Source: Caloranaerobacter sp050286925 (GTDB taxonomy: Bacteria; Bacillota; Clostridia; Tissierellales; Thermohalobacteraceae). From it: a stretch of DNA of 64,000 nucleotides. The notes beneath the pieces were generated by a model that did no database searches, was not told the DNA's origin, and worked only from the letters and a program-made list of their open reading frames with translations. Shown here piece by piece: positions 61,325 through 64,000 of the stretch. The stretch covers positions 1 through 64,000 of the forward strand of contig NZ_JBFWFX010000004.1 in the NCBI RefSeq assembly GCF_050286925.1, given 5' to 3'. The translations under genes and the position numbers were made by a program. Position 1 is the first letter of the stretch. Each line of letters begins with the position of its first letter.

Positions 61325-62611
61325 ATGCGCCTAGAATTAGGAAATATCTATATCAAAGATGTTCAATTTGGAAATGAAACAAAGGTTGAAAATGGAGTAC
61401 TTTATGTAAATAAAGAAGAATTGATTTCCATTATATTAGAAGATGAACATCTAAAGAGTGTAGAAGTTGAGTTAGCTAGGCCAGGTGAAAGTGTAAGAAT
61501 TATGCCTGTAAAAGACGTTATTGAGCCTAGAGTTAAAGTAGAAGGAAAAGGCGGTATTTTCCCTGGCGTAATATCAAAAGTAGAAACGGTTGGTTCTGGA
61601 AGAACTAATGTTTTGAAAGGCGCTGCTGTAGTAACTACTGGTAAAATAGTAGGTTTCCAAGAAGGTATAATTGATATGACTGGCCCAGGAGCCGAGTATA
61701 CACCTTTTTCAAAGTTAAATAATGTTGTTTTAGTATGTGAGCCAGTTGAAGGTTTAAAACAGCATGAGCATGAAAAAGCGGTTAGAATGGCTGGATTAAA
61801 AGCCGCAGAATATTTAGGTAGAGCAGCTAAAAATGTAGAGCCAGATGATATTGAAACTTACGAATTTTTACCATTACTTAAGAGTATTGAAAAATATCCA
61901 AATCTACCAAAGGTAGCATATGTATTAATGCTTCAAAGTCAAGGTTTATTACATGATACTTATGTATATGGTGTTGATGCTAAACAGATATTACCTACTT
62001 TAATAAGCCCTACTGAAATTATGGATGGTGCTATTATAAGTGGTAACTGTGTATCAGCTTGTGATAAGAATACTACTTATCATCATTTAAACAACCCAAT
62101 AATTCAAGACCTTTATAAAAAGCATGGAAAAGAATTGAATTTTGTTGGTGTTATTATAACTAATGAAAACGTATATTTAGCTGATAAAGAGCGTTCATCA
62201 AACTGGACTGCTAAATTAGCTGAATATCTAGGTGTAGATGGTGTTATCATTTCACAAGAAGGTTTTGGTAACCCAGATACAGACTTAATTATGAACTGCA
62301 AGAAAATAGAACAAAAAGGTATTAAAACAGTTATTGTAACAGATGAGTATGCAGGAAGAGATGGAGCTTCACAATCATTAGCAGATGCAGATCCATTAGC
62401 AAATGCTGTTGTAACAGGCGGTAACGCTAATGAAGTTATCGAGTTACCACCTATGGACAAAGTTATAGGACATATTGAACCTGCTAATAAGATTGCTGGT
62501 GGATTTGATGGTAGCTTAAGAGAAGATGGTTCTATAGTAGTTGAATTACAAGCTATAACAGGAGCTACTAATGAGCTAGGATTTAATAAATTAACAGCTA
62601 AAGGATATTAA
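61325..62611 (+). CDS. grdE: Glycine reductase complex component B, proprotein GrdE
   Basis: The protein has 428 residues. It is made as a proprotein; the Asn-Cys in IISGNCVSACDK places the cysteine at residue 242, the known cleavage site that yields the pyruvoyl group in characterised GrdE. Other family stretches are KGGIFPGVISKVETVGSGRT and GNPDTDLIMNCKKIEQKG. With GrdB it forms the substrate-activating component that binds glycine. ATG 61325 follows GGGAGGTG; a GTG at 61316 overlaps that site. Confidence 0.95.
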   Translation: MRLELGNIYIKDVQFGNETKVENGVLYVNKEELISIILEDEHLKSVEVELARPGESVRIMPVKDVIEPRVKVEGKGGIFPGVISKVETVGSGRTNVLKGAAVVTTGKIVGFQEGIIDMTGPGAEYTPFSKLNNVVLVCEPVEGLKQHEHEKAVRMAGLKAAEYLGRAAKNVEPDDIETYEFLPLLKSIEKYPNLPKVAYVLMLQSQGLLHDTYVYGVDAKQILPTLISPTEIMDGAIISGNCVSACDKNTTYHHLNNPIIQDLYKKHGKELNFVGVIITNENVYLADKERSSNWTAKLAEYLGVDGVIISQEGFGNPDTDLIMNCKKIEQKGIKTVIVTDEYAGRDGASQSLADADPLANAVVTGGNANEVIELPPMDKVIGHIEPANKIAGGFDGSLREDGSIVVELQAITGATNELGFNKLTAKGY

Positions 62612-62690
62612 ACTATTTACTTGCAAATTATAAATAGTGTACAAAACAAAGAAAATTGAAATAAAAATTAGATAGAAAGGAAGGGTAAGA

Positions 62691-63167
62691 ATGGGATTAT
62701 TAGATGGTAAGAAAGTAATCATAATTGGTGACAGAGATGGAATTCCTGCACCAGCTATTGAAGAGTGCTTAAAGACTACTGAAGCTGAAGTAGTTTTTGC
62801 ATCAACTGAATGTTTTGTCTGAACTGCTGCAGGAGCTATGGACCTAGAAAATCAAAAGAGGGTCAAAGATTTAACTGAGAAGTATGGTGCTGAAAATGTT
62901 GTTGTAATATTAGGAGCTGCTGAAGCAGAAGCTGCTGGGCTAGCAGCTGAAACTGTTACAGCAGGAGACCCTACTTTTGCAGGTCCATTAGCAGGAGTCC
63001 AGTTAGGACTTAGAGTATATCATGCAGTAGAACCAGAATTCAAAAATGAAATTGATCCAGAAGTTTATGATGAGCAAATTGGTATGATGGAAATGGTATT
63101 AGATGTAGATGAGATTATAAGTGAAGTTAGCAGTATACGAGAAGAATACTGTAAATTTAACGACTAA
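62691..63167 (+). CDS. grdA: Glycine reductase selenoprotein A (selenocysteine at codon 44)
   Basis: The protein has 158 residues if TGA 62820-62822 is read as selenocysteine. The frame reads CFV-U-TAAGAMDLENQ, the exact GrdA active-site pattern, and stays open on both sides: MGLLDGKKVIIIGDRDGIPA before it and EAEAAGLAAETVTAGDPTF after. Automatic callers may start it wrongly at 62838. GrdA takes the carboxymethyl group from component B as a selenoether and is re-reduced by thioredoxin. ATG 62691 follows AAGGAAGGG. Confidence 0.95.
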
Positions 63168-63197
63168 AAAAGACCCGAATTAGAGAGGGGGGAAAAA

Positions 63198-64000
63198 ATG
63201 AGCAAAATAAGAGTAGTTCATTATATTAACCAGTTCTTTGCAGGAATTGGTGGGGAAGAAAAAGCTGACCACAAGCCTGAAGTAAGAGAAGGCGCTGTAG
63301 GTCCTGGTATGGAATTTAACAAGAGGTTTGGTGATGAGGCAGAAATAGTAGCAACTATAATCTGCGGTGATTCATATTTCAATGAAAATATAGAAGAAGC
63401 AAAGAAAACAATAATTGAAATGGTTAGAAAGTATAGTCCTGATTTATTTATTGCAGGTCCAGCATTTAATGCTGGTAGATATGGGGTTGCTTGCGGTACT
63501 ATAGCTGAGGCTGTTAATAAAGAATTAGGGATACCAGTATTAACAGGTATGTATCCAGAAAACCCTGGAGCAGACATGTTCAAAAAGAGTGTTTATATAA
63601 TAGAAACTAAAAATAGTGCAGCTGGCATGAGAAAAGCTGTTAAGTCAATGGCTGCTCTAGCTTTAAAACTAGCAAAAGGTGAAGAAATAAAAACTCCTGA
63701 TGAGGAAGGTTATATTCCTAGAGGCATAAGAAAGAATTATTTCGCAGAAAAAAGAGGTTCAGAAAGAGCAGTTGAAATGCTTATCAAAAAGCTCAAAGGT
63801 GAAGAGTTTAAAACTGAGTATCCGATGCCAGATTTTGATAGGGTTAAGCCTAATCCTCCAGTAAAAGATATTACTAAAGCTAAGATTGCTCTAGTTACTT
63901 CTGGAGGTATAGTACCAAAGGGTAATCCAGATCATATAGAGTCTTCAAGTGCATCTAAATATGGTAAATATGACATTTCACAATTTGATGATTTAACATC
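63198..64000 (+). CDS. grdB: Glycine reductase complex component B, selenoprotein GrdB (partial)
   Basis: The first 267 residues are present and the gene runs off the window. The start IRVVHYINQFFAGIGGEEKA and FIAGPAFNAGRYGVACGTIA are GrdB hallmarks. The selenocysteine codon of GrdB lies further downstream (around residue 350 in known proteins), so it is not visible here, and no TGA occurs in this part. ATG 63198 follows GAGGGGGG. It forms the substrate-binding component with GrdE. Confidence 0.94.
   Translation, partial: MSKIRVVHYINQFFAGIGGEEKADHKPEVREGAVGPGMEFNKRFGDEAEIVATIICGDSYFNENIEEAKKTIIEMVRKYSPDLFIAGPAFNAGRYGVACGTIAEAVNKELGIPVLTGMYPENPGADMFKKSVYIIETKNSAAGMRKAVKSMAALALKLAKGEEIKTPDEEGYIPRGIRKNYFAEKRGSERAVEMLIKKLKGEEFKTEYPMPDFDRVKPNPPVKDITKAKIALVTSGGIVPKGNPDHIESSSASKYGKYDISQFDDLT

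Noticed and set aside
62838..63167. Separate gene starting after the grdA TGA
   Set aside because: The upstream codons in the same frame encode the GrdA N-terminus and the TGA is in the known selenocysteine position.

Overview
The window comes from a low-GC, spore-forming, anaerobic Firmicute, most likely a member of the Clostridia close to the Tissierellales. The evidence is AT-rich DNA with strong GGAGG ribosome sites, a glycine reductase (Stickland) operon with an in-frame selenocysteine codon, a full anaerobic corrin pathway, a YIEGIA protein with its small partner, VanW and DegV proteins. The species assignment is inference; the gene calls rest on motifs read directly from the sequence.

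Layout. 1-1400: the decayed end of an Rhs polymorphic-toxin locus (toxin domain broken by an amber codon, a small downstream gene that may be its immunity gene, and a frameshifted Imm11-like remnant). 1488-6170: metal homeostasis (Zn/Cd/Pb-type P1B ATPase behind an ArsR/SmtB-type operator; ZIP transporter with an unusual leader) around a minus-strand YIEGIA pair. 6354-11568: housekeeping genes (lepB, queG, tdh-kbl, ylxP-like, nth). 11640-14617: a mobile patch in which two genes (a frameshifted TIM-barrel isomerase-like gene and a CPBP protease) are each followed by a sequence with the architecture of an integron attC site; the second site abuts a truncated IS6-like transposase. 14750-19050: small accessory genes (HD, GNAT, SdpI-like, three unrecognised membrane-anchored or secreted proteins). 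19216-25272: FtsA-like protein, VanW, DUF2225, Ogt and a lipase-like hydrolase. 25397-28792: corrinoid adenosyltransferase plus a BtuFCD-type importer. 28875-31890: HAD phosphatase, CheX, TrmL and a patch of small orphan genes and remnants.

32002-55161 is one very large tetrapyrrole/cobalamin operon: a consensus promoter overlapped by a 13-bp perfect inverted repeat, a cobalamin riboswitch with terminator, the ECF cobalt importer cbiMNQO, an IS608-like TnpB-only element inserted between cbiO and cbiL, then cbiL-cbiK-cbiA-cobQ-pduX-cbiC-cbiD-cbiE-cbiT-cbiF-cbiG-hemA-cbiH-cbiJ-sirC-like-hemC-cobA/hemD-hemB-hemL. It encodes everything from glutamyl-tRNA to cobyric acid plus threonine kinase; cbiB, cobD, cobU, cobS and cobT are not in the window.

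55299-59200: a Na/Pi cotransporter behind candidate PhoP boxes, a DegV protein and a DUF362 ferredoxin-like protein. 59213-64000: a promoter, tandem glycine riboswitch and terminator, then grdX-trxB-trxA-grdE-grdA(Sec)-grdB(partial). Functionally the pieces fit together: tdh/kbl can turn threonine into glycine and acetyl-CoA, and glycine, sensed by the riboswitch, is reduced by the glycine reductase fed by the dedicated TrxB/TrxA pair.
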